Counted from the stretch's first letter, positions 18,988 through 30,828 are shown. The stretch: DNA of 64,000 bases from Lysobacter sp. CFH 32150 (GCF_022758295.1 NZ_JALDWJ010000002.1:1-64000); one strand, 5' to 3'. Notes: a model not told the origin generated them from the letters alone. Made by a program: numbers and translations.

Positions 18988-20379
18988 TCAGACCGTTTCG
19001 GTCGCACCATCCAGCGGCAGGGCTGCGTCTTCTTCCGGCTCGGGCAGCGCCCACACCAGCCACTCGCTGCGTAGTGCGACCAGCATCAACCACGAAGCCG
19101 CGGCAAGGCCGCCGAAGACTGCGAAGCCGACCCAATAGCTGCCCAGCGTTTCGCGCGCGGTGCCCAGCGCCATCGGCAAATAGAAACCGCCGATGCCGCC
19201 CGCAGCGCCGATCACGCCCGACATGAGCCCGGCCTTGCCGACCCAGCGCTGCGACACCAGTTGGAAGGTCGCCCCGTTGCCAAGACCGAAGCAGACGTAC
19301 AAGGCCACCAGCAACGCGATGCCGCCCTGCACGCCCGGTTGCAATACGGCGAAGGCCAGATCGCACACGGCGATCGCGGCCAGCAGCACCAGCAAGGCGC
19401 GTACGCCCGAAACCCTGTCGGCGAGCCAGCCGCCAAGCGGCCGCAGCATCGCGCCGGTGAACGCCAGCGCCGCCATCCACAATCCGGCGTGCACCTGCGA
19501 GATGCCGTACAGATCGATCAGCAGCGGACTGACGTACGACGACATGCCGACGAAGCCGCCGAAAGTGATCGAATAGATCAGCATCATCGACCACGTGTCG
19601 CGCTCGGCGAACACCGCGCGGTAACGCCCCGGCAGCACCGCCACCACCAGCAGCGAGCCGATCACCGGCAGCAACAGCATGCCGAGCTTGCCGCCCAGTC
19701 CGAACAGGCCCGCATTGACGATCAACACCAACCCGATCAACACCACCATGCTGGTGGCGAACCCGGTCGCCGCGCGCGGCACGCTGCCGGATTTCGGCGA
19801 ACTGTCTTTCGCCCACAACAGCAACGCGACCGCCGACAGCGCCAGCAACGGCAATGCCGCCGCCATCGAATACTGCCAGCCGACGTGCTCGGCCAGCGTC
19901 GGAAACAGGAAACCATCGACCACCGCCCCGATATTGCCAGCCGCCGCCAGGCCCAGCACCAGGCCCTGCACTTTTGGCGGATAGCCGCTACCCGCCATCG
20001 GCAAGGCCACGGCGAAACTGGCGCCGCCCATGCCCAGCAGCACGCCCAGCACCAGCAGCAACGTGAGCGACGGCACACCCGGCATCAGCAACAGCACAGC
20101 CGGTGGAATCGACGACAGGATGATGCCCATCAGGGCGAGCCTGCGGCCGTCCATCGCCTGATACAGATTGCCGAATGTCACCCTCAGCAACGCCGCCGAG
20201 AGCACCGGCACCGCGGTCATGAACGCTTTCTGCGAAGGCGTCAGCCCGAGGTCACCGCTGATCGATTGCGCCAACGGGCCGTACATTACCCACACGGTGA
20301 AACCGGTATCGAAATACAGGAAACAGGCGAGCAACGATTTCCAGTTGCCGCTGCGCAAATGGCCAAGCACGTTTTTCAT
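18988..20379 (-). CDS. Nitrate/nitrite transporter (NarK/NasA-type MFS)
   Basis: A 463-residue MFS protein with 12 predicted helices. The nitrate-signature glycines are visible as GMGGASFAVALPMAGSGYPP near residue 115 and GLGNGATFQLVSQRW near residue 370. The N-terminus SLLACFLYFDTGFTVWVMYG is typical of the NarK family. Lying between nasA/ybiB and cysG, it is most likely the assimilatory nitrate importer. Whether it is a proton symporter or a nitrate/nitrite antiporter cannot be told. The neighbouring genes are 42 bp (ybiB) and 6 bp (cysG) away. Confidence 0.92.
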   Translation of the reverse strand: MKNVLGHLRSGNWKSLLACFLYFDTGFTVWVMYGPLAQSISGDLGLTPSQKAFMTAVPVLSAALLRVTFGNLYQAMDGRRLALMGIILSSIPPAVLLLMPGVPSLTLLLVLGVLLGMGGASFAVALPMAGSGYPPKVQGLVLGLAAAGNIGAVVDGFLFPTLAEHVGWQYSMAAALPLLALSAVALLLWAKDSSPKSGSVPRAATGFATSMVVLIGLVLIVNAGLFGLGGKLGMLLLPVIGSLLVVAVLPGRYRAVFAERDTWSMMLIYSITFGGFVGMSSYVSPLLIDLYGISQVHAGLWMAALAFTGAMLRPLGGWLADRVSGVRALLVLLAAIAVCDLAFAVLQPGVQGGIALLVALYVCFGLGNGATFQLVSQRWVGKAGLMSGVIGAAGGIGGFYLPMALGTARETLGSYWVGFAVFGGLAAASWLMLVALRSEWLVWALPEPEEDAALPLDGATETV

Positions 20380-20421
20380 GTCCCGATCCTCACCTGTGAA
20401 ATGCCAGCCATTGCCGATGCT

Positions 20422-21429
20422 TCACGGCGACAACCGCCGCGAAGCGCCTCCGTTTTCCAAAGTTCTGCCTTGCCTACGCTCTGCCGCGCACAACGCGGCA
20501 ATGGTGTCGATCTGTTGCTGCAACGTCGTCGGTATCGCAACGCCGCCTGCGAGCGCGCGTTCGATCCAGCGCGCGGTGCTTGCGGCATCCGTTTCTGGCA
20601 GCGGCACGGCGGCATCCGCATCGCCGTATGCGGCTTCGATCACGGTGCGTGCGACGCCATCGGCCAGCCATTCGACCGCTACCTGGCGCCGCGGGTCGGC
20701 CGTGGCTTCGCCTTCCGTGCCGCGCGCCAGCAACACGCCCGGGGCGGACGGTGGCGCCTGCGTGTTGAACAACTCGAACAGAGTGTCGCGGTATGGCGGA
20801 TGCGTGTAATTGACCATTCGCAGCACCGGCGCAGCGAATGGATTGAGCAGCTTGGCCACGGTGTGCGCCGAATTGCGCAAGGCGACGCGTTCGCGCAAGG
20901 CCAGCAGTCGCAGCAACGCAGGCGACAGCACGTCGATCGGCACGAAGGCGAACCTCTCGGCCTCGAGCGCCGCTGCTGCCATTGGCAATGATGTGCAGGC
21001 CCTGACGCCAAGTTCGGCGAACACCGATGCACTGCTGATGCGGCCATGGCCATCGGCCGCATCGCCGTGCACCAGTACCGGCACGCCTCGTGCGGCCAGC
21101 GACAAGGCCAGCAGTGGTACCAGGTTCGGCATCCGGCGCGCGCCGTTGTAGCTGGCGATCACAACCGGTGCGCTGGACATGGTCGGCAACGGCAGCGGCG
21201 TCAACGTTGCCTGCGCGGCGTCGAGCATGCCGGCCAGTTCTGCGGCGGTCTCGCCCTTGATGCGATACGCGATCAACAAGGCGCCGAGGCGCAACTCGTC
21301 GATATCGCCGGCCAGCATCGCGGCGAACAGGCCGCGTGCCTGCTCGCGCGACAACGAGCGCGCGGTGCGTGCGCCGCGACCGAGTTCGCGCAGCAGCGAC
21401 GTGATGTCGAGGGCGACAGGCTGCGTCAT
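20422..21429 (-). CDS. ybiB: YbiB/TrpD2 family DNA-binding protein
   Basis: A 335-residue member of the TrpD2/YbiB group, homologous to anthranilate phosphoribosyltransferase but lacking the anthranilate enzyme's function. E. coli YbiB binds nucleic acids. The N-terminal helical domain (LGRGARTARSLSREQARGLF) and the central VVIASYNGARRMPNLVPLLALSL with VLVHGD are visible. The start ATG at 21429 overlaps the nasA stop (ATGA), so it is translationally coupled to nitrate reductase. Its job in nitrate assimilation is unknown. Confidence 0.82.
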   Translation of the reverse strand: MTQPVALDITSLLRELGRGARTARSLSREQARGLFAAMLAGDIDELRLGALLIAYRIKGETAAELAGMLDAAQATLTPLPLPTMSSAPVVIASYNGARRMPNLVPLLALSLAARGVPVLVHGDAADGHGRISSASVFAELGVRACTSLPMAAAALEAERFAFVPIDVLSPALLRLLALRERVALRNSAHTVAKLLNPFAAPVLRMVNYTHPPYRDTLFELFNTQAPPSAPGVLLARGTEGEATADPRRQVAVEWLADGVARTVIEAAYGDADAAVPLPETDAASTARWIERALAGGVAIPTTLQQQIDTIAALCAAERRQGRTLENGGASRRLSP

Positions 21430-24230
21430 GGCGTCGGCTCCGCAACGTGTTCGCGGATCAGGCGTTTGAGTTCCGGAACGCAGGAGCCGCATTGCGTGCC
21501 GCAGCGCAACGCTGCTTGCAGCCCCGGAAAAGCGTTCGCGGCGAGGCCGCGATAAGCGCGCAACCAGTCGCCGATGGCCTGCTCACCGACGCCGATGCAG
21601 TTGCACACCGTGCGCCCACGCGGCTTGTGCGCAGCCGGTGGCGAACGCGACGGCAGCAGCAGGAGGCGGCCCAGCGCCGAAATCGGTTCGCCATTTTCCA
21701 GGTAATCGCGCAACCAACCGTAAGCCGACACGTCGCCGGCGATGGACATGCCGGTCAAACGACTGTCATCGATACGCAAGCGGCGCATTGAGCCTCGGCG
21801 CGCATCGTTGTAGCTGAGCACGTGCGCGCGATCGTCGAGACCGAACAGGCGTTCCACCGCCGACACCTGTGCGGCGCTCGCCGGTTCGTGCGCAGCCACG
21901 CGCCACAGCAACCCGTTGCGTTCGCGCCCGAACGGCACGCAACTGGCATAGGCATAGTCCGCAAAGCCGAGACGCAGCTGTTGCTGCAGTGTCAGCCAAT
22001 CGCCGTCGGCGAGATACCCCGCCACGATCCATTGCCATGGCAGGTCGGCCTTGAGCAACTTCACGGCCGCGTGCTTGAGTTCCGGTTGCTTCGATACCGG
22101 ATCGAACGCCGGCGTGGTCAATCCATTGATGCCCAGCGCCGATGCACGACCGGCGCGACCGCCGACCCACTCCTCACCCCAATGCATGGCGATGAAGGTG
22201 CAACCCGGTTGCAGGCTGTCGTCCAGCCGCACGCGCATGACCTGGCTGGCGCGACGCGAGGTGACGTAGACGAAATCGTGCTCGGCGACGCCGATACGCG
22301 CTGCGTCGTCCGGATTCACATCGATCGCCGGCTCGGGCGCATGCCCGAACAATTGCGCGACCGCTCCGGTGCGGCTCATGCCGTGCCATTGGTCGCGCAG
22401 GCGGCCGCTGGTCAGCGCGAAGGGGTAACGGTGGTCGACCGGCTCGGCGACCTCGCGCGGTGCGGCGGCGACAATGCGCGCGCGGCCATCCGGCGTGGCG
22501 AAGACGCCGTCGCCGTACAAACGTGTCTGGCCCACAGCCGCACCCTGCGGCAATGGCCATTGTTGCGGCCCTTTCGCCTCCAGCATGGCGTAGGACAGGC
22601 CGGTGATATCCAGATCGCGACCGCGGGTGCTTTCGCGGTGTTCGTTCCAGACTTCCTCGGTTGTTTCGTAGGGGAACAGCCGCGGCAAACCTGGGCGCAG
22701 CCTTGGCTCCAATCGTCGCGCCACGTCGCATGCGATGCGCCAGTCCGCGCGCGCCTGCGCATACGCCGGCACTGCCGCGCGCACGCGCGAGATGCGCCGC
22801 TCCGAATTCGTCACCGTGCCTTCCTTTTCGCCCCACGTACTCGCCGGCAGCAGGACGTCCGCGTAAGGCGCGGTGGCGGTATTGGCATAGGCATCCTGCA
22901 GCACGACGAATTCGGCGCGTTCCAGCGCGCGCCGCACCATGCGCTGGTCGGGCAGCGACTGCGCCGGGTTGGTGCAGGCGATCCACAGCGCGCGGATCGC
23001 GCCGTCGGCCGCCGCCTCGAACATTTCCACCGCAGTCTTGCCCGGGGTGGCCGGCACGGACGGCACGCCCCATAGCGCGGCGACTTCGGCGCGATGCTCC
23101 GGATTGGCGAGATCGCGGTGACCGCCAAGCAGATTGGCCATGCCACCGACTTCGCGTCCCCCCATCGCATTGGGTTGGCCGGTCAGCGAGAACGGACCGG
23201 CGCCGGGTTTGCCGATCTGTCCGGTCGCCAGGTGCAGGTGGATCAGCGCCGCATTCTTGTCGGTGCCGGAAGTCGACTGGTTCAGACCCTGGCAATACAG
23301 CGACAGGGTCGGGCCATCGGCAAACCAATGCGCAGCCGTGACGATGTCGGCTTCCGGCAGCGCGCACACCGAAGCCGCGCGCGCCGGCGTCCATTCGCGT
23401 GCCAGCGCTTCCAGCTCGGCAAAACCGCTGGTATGCGCGGCGATATAGGGGCGATCGATCCGCGATGCGCCGATCAGCACGTGCAGCATGGCCAGGAACA
23501 AAGCCACATCGCTACCGGGCGCCAATGGTAGGTACAGGTCCGCACTTTCGGCGGTGTCGGTCCGGCGTGGGTCGGCGACGATCACTCGCAACTTCGGATT
23601 GCGCGCGCGTGCATCCTCAAGCCGACGGAACAGGATCGGATGCGCGAACGCTGGATTCGCGCCGGCGACGAACACCGTGCGCGCCTGATCCAGGTCCTCA
23701 TAACTGCACGGTGGCGCATCTGCACCCAGCGTGCGTTTGTAGCCGGCCACGGCCGAACTCATGCACAGCCGCGAGTTGGTATCGATGTTGTTGGTGCCGA
23801 TCAGTCCTTTCGCAAGCTTGTTGAAGACGTAGTAGTCCTCGGTCAGCAGCTGGCCTGAAATGTAGAAACCGAGCGCGTCCGGCCCATGCGCCTGGGCAAT
23901 GTCACCCAGCCGCGCGGCGACGTAGTCGAGCGTGTCGTCCCAACTGGCCGCCCTGCGGGACTGGCTGCGGTCGCGGCGGTATTCCGGCTGCAGTGCACGC
24001 ACTTGTGCGTAGGCTTCGCGCGCGGCGGTGAGATGCAGCGTCGAGCCCTTGGAACACAGCCGTCCGAAGTTGGCCGGATGCGTTTCGTCACCGCGCACGC
24101 CGACGATGCGCTCAAAGCCATCGGTACCGGTTTCGCTTTCGATCACCACGCCGCAACCGACACCGCAGTAGCAGCAGGTCGAGCGCGTTTCGCGTCGCGG
24201 CGATGGAGCGTGGACGGCCGCGACGTGCAT
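21426..24230 (-). CDS. nasA: Assimilatory nitrate reductase, large (molybdenum) subunit
   Basis: Reduces nitrate to nitrite in the cytoplasm using bis-MGD molybdenum cofactor. The 934-residue protein has the N-terminal [4Fe-4S] ligands CCYCGVGCG (near residue 19) and a final Cys in RLCSKGSTL. Cofactor-binding blocks follow, such as CQGLNQSTSGTDKNAALIHL and TGQIGKPGAGPFSLTGQPNA. The C-terminus adds a BFD-like [2Fe-2S] domain (VCNCIGVGE near residue 860, then CGTQCGSC). This extra domain is known in NasA/NasC-type enzymes and suggests electron entry without a separate diaphorase. It follows nirD by 2 bp. Confidence 0.95.
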   Translation of the reverse strand: MHVAAVHAPSPRRETRSTCCYCGVGCGVVIESETGTDGFERIVGVRGDETHPANFGRLCSKGSTLHLTAAREAYAQVRALQPEYRRDRSQSRRAASWDDTLDYVAARLGDIAQAHGPDALGFYISGQLLTEDYYVFNKLAKGLIGTNNIDTNSRLCMSSAVAGYKRTLGADAPPCSYEDLDQARTVFVAGANPAFAHPILFRRLEDARARNPKLRVIVADPRRTDTAESADLYLPLAPGSDVALFLAMLHVLIGASRIDRPYIAAHTSGFAELEALAREWTPARAASVCALPEADIVTAAHWFADGPTLSLYCQGLNQSTSGTDKNAALIHLHLATGQIGKPGAGPFSLTGQPNAMGGREVGGMANLLGGHRDLANPEHRAEVAALWGVPSVPATPGKTAVEMFEAAADGAIRALWIACTNPAQSLPDQRMVRRALERAEFVVLQDAYANTATAPYADVLLPASTWGEKEGTVTNSERRISRVRAAVPAYAQARADWRIACDVARRLEPRLRPGLPRLFPYETTEEVWNEHRESTRGRDLDITGLSYAMLEAKGPQQWPLPQGAAVGQTRLYGDGVFATPDGRARIVAAAPREVAEPVDHRYPFALTSGRLRDQWHGMSRTGAVAQLFGHAPEPAIDVNPDDAARIGVAEHDFVYVTSRRASQVMRVRLDDSLQPGCTFIAMHWGEEWVGGRAGRASALGINGLTTPAFDPVSKQPELKHAAVKLLKADLPWQWIVAGYLADGDWLTLQQQLRLGFADYAYASCVPFGRERNGLLWRVAAHEPASAAQVSAVERLFGLDDRAHVLSYNDARRGSMRRLRIDDSRLTGMSIAGDVSAYGWLRDYLENGEPISALGRLLLLPSRSPPAAHKPRGRTVCNCIGVGEQAIGDWLRAYRGLAANAFPGLQAALRCGTQCGSCVPELKRLIREHVAEPTP

Positions 24231-24232
24231 GG

Positions 24233-24610
24233 TCAGGAGCTACACGACAGCGCGACGGGCGAATCGGCAGCGAACAGTTCGTCGCGCCGCAAATACACAT
24301 TGCCGTCCAGTTCGCGCACCTGGAACACTTGGGCGCAACCCACGTCCGGTGCGACGGCGTGGCCGTCGTCGAGGCCGATGTTCCAGCCGTGCAGGGGACA
24401 GGTCACGCTGCGGCCGTGCACGATGCCCTGCGACAACGGGCCGCCGCGATGCGGGCAGCGATCGATCACGGCGAACACGTGGTCGTCCTGGGTGCGAAAC
24501 AGGGCGACGTCGTCGCCGCCTTCGCGCCGGATGACGCGTGCACCGAGCACCGGGATCTCGTCGCGCGCGCATACGCGCAGCCAGATGTTGCGGTCATTGT
24601 CATTCCGCAT
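24233..24610 (-). CDS. nirD: Nitrite reductase (NADH) small subunit NirD
   Basis: A 125-residue Rieske-fold partner of NirB. The Rieske [2Fe-2S] ligands are intact: CPHRGG and CPLHGWN (C-x-H, then 15-20 residues, C-x-x-H). Many assimilatory NirD proteins have lost them, so their presence is worth noting. The ATG at 24610 lies inside nirB, overlapping its end by 11 bp. Longer upstream frames are nirB shadows. Confidence 0.94.
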   Translation of the reverse strand: MRNDNDRNIWLRVCARDEIPVLGARVIRREGGDDVALFRTQDDHVFAVIDRCPHRGGPLSQGIVHGRSVTCPLHGWNIGLDDGHAVAPDVGCAQVFQVRELDGNVYLRRDELFAADSPVALSCSS

Positions 24611-27056
24611 AGGCCGGATCCTTGACGGTGATCGGAATGGGCTTGAACTGGCGCAGATCGACTTTCGCCTTCTCCGGCTCGTGCCAAGGATCAGGTTCAT
24701 CGCGCAACGCATCCTGCAGGCGCGCATACAACGCACGACGGCCTTCGACGTCTTCGAGCACGCGTTGCTTGCAGTAATCCAGGCCGACGCGGCCGATGTA
24801 ATGCACGGTGCGTTCGAGGTAAAAACCTTCCTCGCGATAGAGCTGCAGGAAGGCGCCGGCGTACTCGAGCACCTCCTCGTGCGTCTTCAGCTTGCAGAAA
24901 AACTGGGCGACTTCGGTCTTGATGCCGCCGTTGCCGCCGACGTAGATCTCCCAGCCCGAGTCCACGCCGATCACGCCGACATCCTTGATGCCGGATTCGG
25001 CGCAGTTGCGCGGACATCCCGACACCGCCAGCTTGACCTTGTGCGGCGCGTACATGCGCCACAGCGCCTGTTCGAGCTCGATACCCATGCGCGTGGAGTC
25101 CTGCGTGCCGAAACGGCACCACTCCGAACCCACGCAGGTCTTCACCGTGCGCAACGCCTTGGCGTAGGCATGGCCACTGGGCATGTCGAGGTCGCGCCAA
25201 ACACCCTGCAGATCCTCTTTCCTGACGCCAAGCAGGTCGATGCGCTGGCCCCCGGTGACCTTGACCGTAGGGATCCGGTACTTGTCGACCACGTCGGCGA
25301 TGCGGCGCAGCTCGCTTGCGTTGGTGACACCACCCCACATGCGCGGCACGACCGAATAGGTGCCGTCCTTCTGGATGTTGGCGTGGGCGCGCTCGTTGAT
25401 GAAGCGCGACTGCGGCTGGTCGCGCGCTTCATGCGGCCAGGTGCTGAGCAGGTAGTAATTGAGCGCCGGCCGGCAGCTGGCGCAGCCGTCGGGCGTCTTC
25501 CAGCCCAGGTACCGCATCGCGCTCGCCATCTCGACCAGATGCTCTTCGCGGATGGCCGTGCGCACTTCTTCATGGCTGTGCTCGGTGCATGGGCACAGCG
25601 GTTTCTTTTTCGGCGTGGCCGAATAATCGCCACCCAGCGTGCTGGCAAGGATCTGTTCGACCAGGCCGGTGCACGAGCCACAGGAACTCGATGCCTTGGT
25701 GTGCTTGCGCACTTCTTCGACGGTGAACAGCCCCTTGCTTTTGACCGCCGATACGATCGCGCCCTTGCACACACCGTTGCAGCCGCAGACTTCGGCGTCG
25801 TCGGCCATCGCCATCGCCTTGTCGGCGCCGCCGTGGCCGGTGTCCCCGAGATTGCTCTCGCCGAACATCAGCGCATCGCGGATGTCAGCCACGTTGCGGC
25901 CGTCCCTAAGCAGCTTGAAATACCACGAGCTGTCGGCGGTATCGCCATAAAGGCAGGCGCCGACCAGCTTGTCGTCCTTCAGCACGAGTTTCTTGTAAAC
26001 GCCGCCGATCGGATCGGACAGGATGATTTCCTCGGTGCCCTCTCCGCCCATGAAATCGCCGGCGGAAAACAGATCGATGCCGGTGACCTTGAGCTTGGTC
26101 GACGTGATCGATCCCGCATAGCGACCGATGCCAAAGCGTGCCAGGTGATTGGCGCAGACCTTGGCCTGCTCGAACAACGGTGCCACCAGGCCATAGGCAA
26201 CACCGCGATGGCTGGCGCATTCGCCGATGGCATATACGCGCGGGTCGTACGTCATCATGGTGTCGTCGACCACGATGCCGCGGTTGCAATGCAGGCCGGA
26301 CTGCTCGGCCAGTTCGGCATTCGGGCGGATGCCGATGGCCATCACCACCAGCTCGGCGAGAATCTCTGCGCCATCGGCAAAACGCACGGCACGCACCCGG
26401 CCCTGCTCGTCGCCTAGCAAGGCCTCGGTTTTGCGCGACATGGCGAAAGCGATCCCGCGTTGTTCCAGCGAAATCTTCAGCAGGTTGGCCGCGGTCGGAT
26501 CGAGTTGCCGCTCCATCAGGCTGTCCAGCAGGTGGATCACGGTCACGTCCATGCCGCGACGTTTGAGCCCGTTGGCCGCTTCCAGCCCGAGCAGACCGCC
26601 GCCGATCACCACCGCACTTCGATGCCGCGCTGCGGCCGCGATCATCGCTTCGGTATCGGCGATGTCGCGGTAAGCCAGCACGCCCTCGAGCTCGCGCCCC
26701 GGGATCGGCAGGATGAAAGGCGTCGAACCAGTGGCGAGCAGCAGGCGGTCGTATGCGGCCTCGGTACCGTCTTCCGCGATCACCCGGCGCGATGCACGAT
26801 CGATGCGTGCGACTTTCTTGCCTGCATGCAACGTAATGCCGTGTTCTCGGTACCACGACCAGTCGTTGAGGACGATCTCCTCCAGCGTCTGTTCGCCGGC
26901 CAGTACCGGTGACAGCAGGATGCGGTTGTAGTTGGGATGCGGCTCGGCGCCGAAGACGGTGATGTCGTAAAGGTCCGGCGCGAGTTTCAGCAACTCTTCC
27001 AGCGTGCGTACGCCGGCCATGCCATTGCCGATCAGGACGAGCCTGGGTTTTTTCAT
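24600..27056 (-). CDS. nirB: Nitrite reductase (NADH) large subunit NirB
   Basis: Reduces nitrite to ammonium with six electrons from NADH. The 818-residue protein has an N-terminal FAD/NADH oxidoreductase (LVLIGNGMAGVRTLEEL, residues 5-21, and VVIGGGLLGLEAANGLKRRG near residue 150). A BFD-like [2Fe-2S] domain follows (CGCNGVCKG and SSCGSCTGLV near residues 425-480). The siroheme/[4Fe-4S] reductase half has the ligand cysteines TCVGSEWC and SGCPRNCAESG. The ATG overlaps the stop of a 37-codon ORF, so translation is likely coupled. It is driven by the sigma-54 promoter at 27197-27212. Confidence 0.97.
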   Translation of the reverse strand: MKKPRLVLIGNGMAGVRTLEELLKLAPDLYDITVFGAEPHPNYNRILLSPVLAGEQTLEEIVLNDWSWYREHGITLHAGKKVARIDRASRRVIAEDGTEAAYDRLLLATGSTPFILPIPGRELEGVLAYRDIADTEAMIAAAARHRSAVVIGGGLLGLEAANGLKRRGMDVTVIHLLDSLMERQLDPTAANLLKISLEQRGIAFAMSRKTEALLGDEQGRVRAVRFADGAEILAELVVMAIGIRPNAELAEQSGLHCNRGIVVDDTMMTYDPRVYAIGECASHRGVAYGLVAPLFEQAKVCANHLARFGIGRYAGSITSTKLKVTGIDLFSAGDFMGGEGTEEIILSDPIGGVYKKLVLKDDKLVGACLYGDTADSSWYFKLLRDGRNVADIRDALMFGESNLGDTGHGGADKAMAMADDAEVCGCNGVCKGAIVSAVKSKGLFTVEEVRKHTKASSSCGSCTGLVEQILASTLGGDYSATPKKKPLCPCTEHSHEEVRTAIREEHLVEMASAMRYLGWKTPDGCASCRPALNYYLLSTWPHEARDQPQSRFINERAHANIQKDGTYSVVPRMWGGVTNASELRRIADVVDKYRIPTVKVTGGQRIDLLGVRKEDLQGVWRDLDMPSGHAYAKALRTVKTCVGSEWCRFGTQDSTRMGIELEQALWRMYAPHKVKLAVSGCPRNCAESGIKDVGVIGVDSGWEIYVGGNGGIKTEVAQFFCKLKTHEEVLEYAGAFLQLYREEGFYLERTVHYIGRVGLDYCKQRVLEDVEGRRALYARLQDALRDEPDPWHEPEKAKVDLRQFKPIPITVKDPAYAE

Positions 27057-27166
27057 TGCGTCGTTCCCCTGACGGGGCCCAACAGCAAGGCGCGATGTGC
27101 GGTGTCCACCAAGTCGAAGGCGACGCCGGGTTCGTCGATGAGCGGTGGCCTGTGCTCTGGAAACAT
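27053..27166 (-). CDS. 37-residue leader ORF translationally coupled to nirB
   Basis: The frame MFPEHRPPLIDEPGVAFDLV continues for 37 codons and ends TTQ-stop, with its TGA overlapping the nirB ATG (ATGA). It starts 7 nt after a perfect AGGAGG, the best Shine-Dalgarno sequence in the region, and lies between the predicted sigma-54 start point and nirB. No family is recognised. The peptide has no run of regulatory codons, so I read it either as a small functional protein or as a ribosome loader for nirB. A longer in-phase frame starting at 27319 crosses the promoter and is not credible. Confidence 0.6.
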   Translation of the reverse strand: MFPEHRPPLIDEPGVAFDLVDTAHRALLLGPVRGTTQ

Positions 27167-27196
27167 GGACGCCCTCCTAGGGAACAGGTAGGGCCA

Positions 27197-27212
27197 AGCA
27201 AGTGTCATGCCA
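27197..27212 (-). promoter_or_regulatory. Sigma-54 (RpoN) promoter of the nitrate assimilation operon
   Basis: On the minus strand TGGCATGACACTTGCT matches the sigma-54 consensus TGGCACGNNNNTTGCW at every defined position except one (C6 to T), with correct GG to GC spacing. Transcription would begin near 27187, about 20 nt before the leader ORF start. Confidence 0.85.
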
Positions 27213-27273
27213 GTACAAATTCGTCGCAACTTATTGTTTTTATTACGAAAGATTTCAGTTGAAACTGATAATA

Positions 27274-27290
27274 CGCACCAGTACGGTGCA
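27274..27290 (-). promoter_or_regulatory. NtrC (NRI) binding site
   Basis: TGCACCGTACTGGTGCG on the minus strand fits the NtrC box TGCACC-N4-TGGTGC exactly. It is centred about 95 bp upstream of the predicted sigma-54 start point, a normal enhancer distance. With the promoter it predicts induction under nitrogen limitation. Confidence 0.8.
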
Positions 27291-27575
27291 GACAGCCCCG
27301 GCTTGGTGCGACGCAACAAGCGGGCGCGCGGTCGTCATCACGCGACGGATGTCGTTTCGCTGCGTGGACAACGCCAGAGCAGGGCCTCCGCACACCCGTC
27401 ACACCGCAAATTGCGCTCGCCTTGTGTCGCTCGTTGGACGCTGACGCTTCGCTCGAGAGCGTCCGGATGCAATGAGCCTCCGTTCCATGGGTGGTCGTTT
27501 GCGGCATAATTACGGGGCTGAATCTCGGCGTGTTTTCTCCCCGCCTCCCCCTTACTCGCTGCACCCGGAGCCCCA
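27291..27575. other. Intergenic region between the nitrate operon and acnA
   Basis: Divergent spacer. Apart from the NtrC site at its left edge and a weak acnA promoter near 27483-27510, I see no gene, hairpin or repeat. Open frames here are GC artefacts. Confidence 0.55.
27483..27510 (+). promoter_or_regulatory. Possible acnA promoter
   Basis: TTCCAT and CATAAT are spaced by 16 nt, about 65 nt before the acnA ATG. The -10 is acceptable and the -35 poor. Confidence 0.3.
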
Positions 27576-30332
<2,757 letters not shown>

Positions 30333-30354
30333 GCGCTACGCGTCGTAAAGAAAG

Positions 30355-30376
30355 AGGCGGCTGCGGCCGCCTTTTT
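30355..30376 (+). terminator. Rho-independent terminator of acnA
   Basis: AGGCGGC (30355-30361) pairs with GCCGCCT (30366-30372) around TGCG, followed by a run of T to 30376. Confidence 0.9.
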
Positions 30377-30390
30377 CGTTTATCTGGCTG

Positions 30391-30828
30391 TCACAGCCGC
30401 TCTTTCCACTGCGCACTAACCAGTCGCCACTCATCGTCTTCCAGGCGCCAGCCTGTTTCGACCTCATACACCTGTCCGGATTCCGGCAAGAGTCCGCCTG
30501 CGCCGGCTGTCAGTGCGGCCGTGAAGCGGACAGTCGCGTGACGGTCCTGCAGTGCAATCTCCAGCGGGCCCAACGTTGCTCCAGTAGAGCGATAGCGGAA
30601 AAACAGCGCCTGTGCCAGGCGTCGCGCGCCTGTCTTATCGAGCCCATCCGGGCCGATGAAATCCTCCGCCAGTTGCGCTTCCACGGCGGCCGCATCCCGT
30701 TCCCCTACCGCTGCCTCCAGTTCGGCGACGGTCTCGCGCAGTGCTTGCTCCGGTGGGGTGCGGGCGCAGCCGGCAGTCCCGACCCACAACGCCAGGATGC
30801 AGGCGATAGATCCAAATCGGCTAGCCAT
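30391..30828 (-). CDS. Small NTF2-like (SnoaL fold) lipoprotein
   Basis: A 145-residue protein with an N-terminal lipoprotein signal (ALWVGTAGC, modified Cys near residue 21). A helix follows (LRETVAELEAAVGERDAAAV), then the alternating strands of an NTF2/SnoaL fold ending in WRLEDDEWRLVSAQW. Such domains bind small ligands, but nothing indicates which. It is convergent with acnA and divergent from rpfB. Family assignment is from pattern only. Confidence 0.65.
   Translation of the reverse strand: MASRFGSIACILALWVGTAGCARTPPEQALRETVAELEAAVGERDAAAVEAQLAEDFIGPDGLDKTGARRLAQALFFRYRSTGATLGPLEIALQDRHATVRFTAALTAGAGGLLPESGQVYEVETGWRLEDDEWRLVSAQWKERL

Noticed and set aside
19261-20991. 576-codon open frame opposite the nitrate transporter and ybiB
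   Set aside because: Gln/His/Arg-rich antisense shadow spanning two coding genes and their spacer.
23886-26417. 843-codon open frame opposite nirB and nasA
   Set aside because: Antisense shadow across three well-supported genes; no start signal or recognisable domain.
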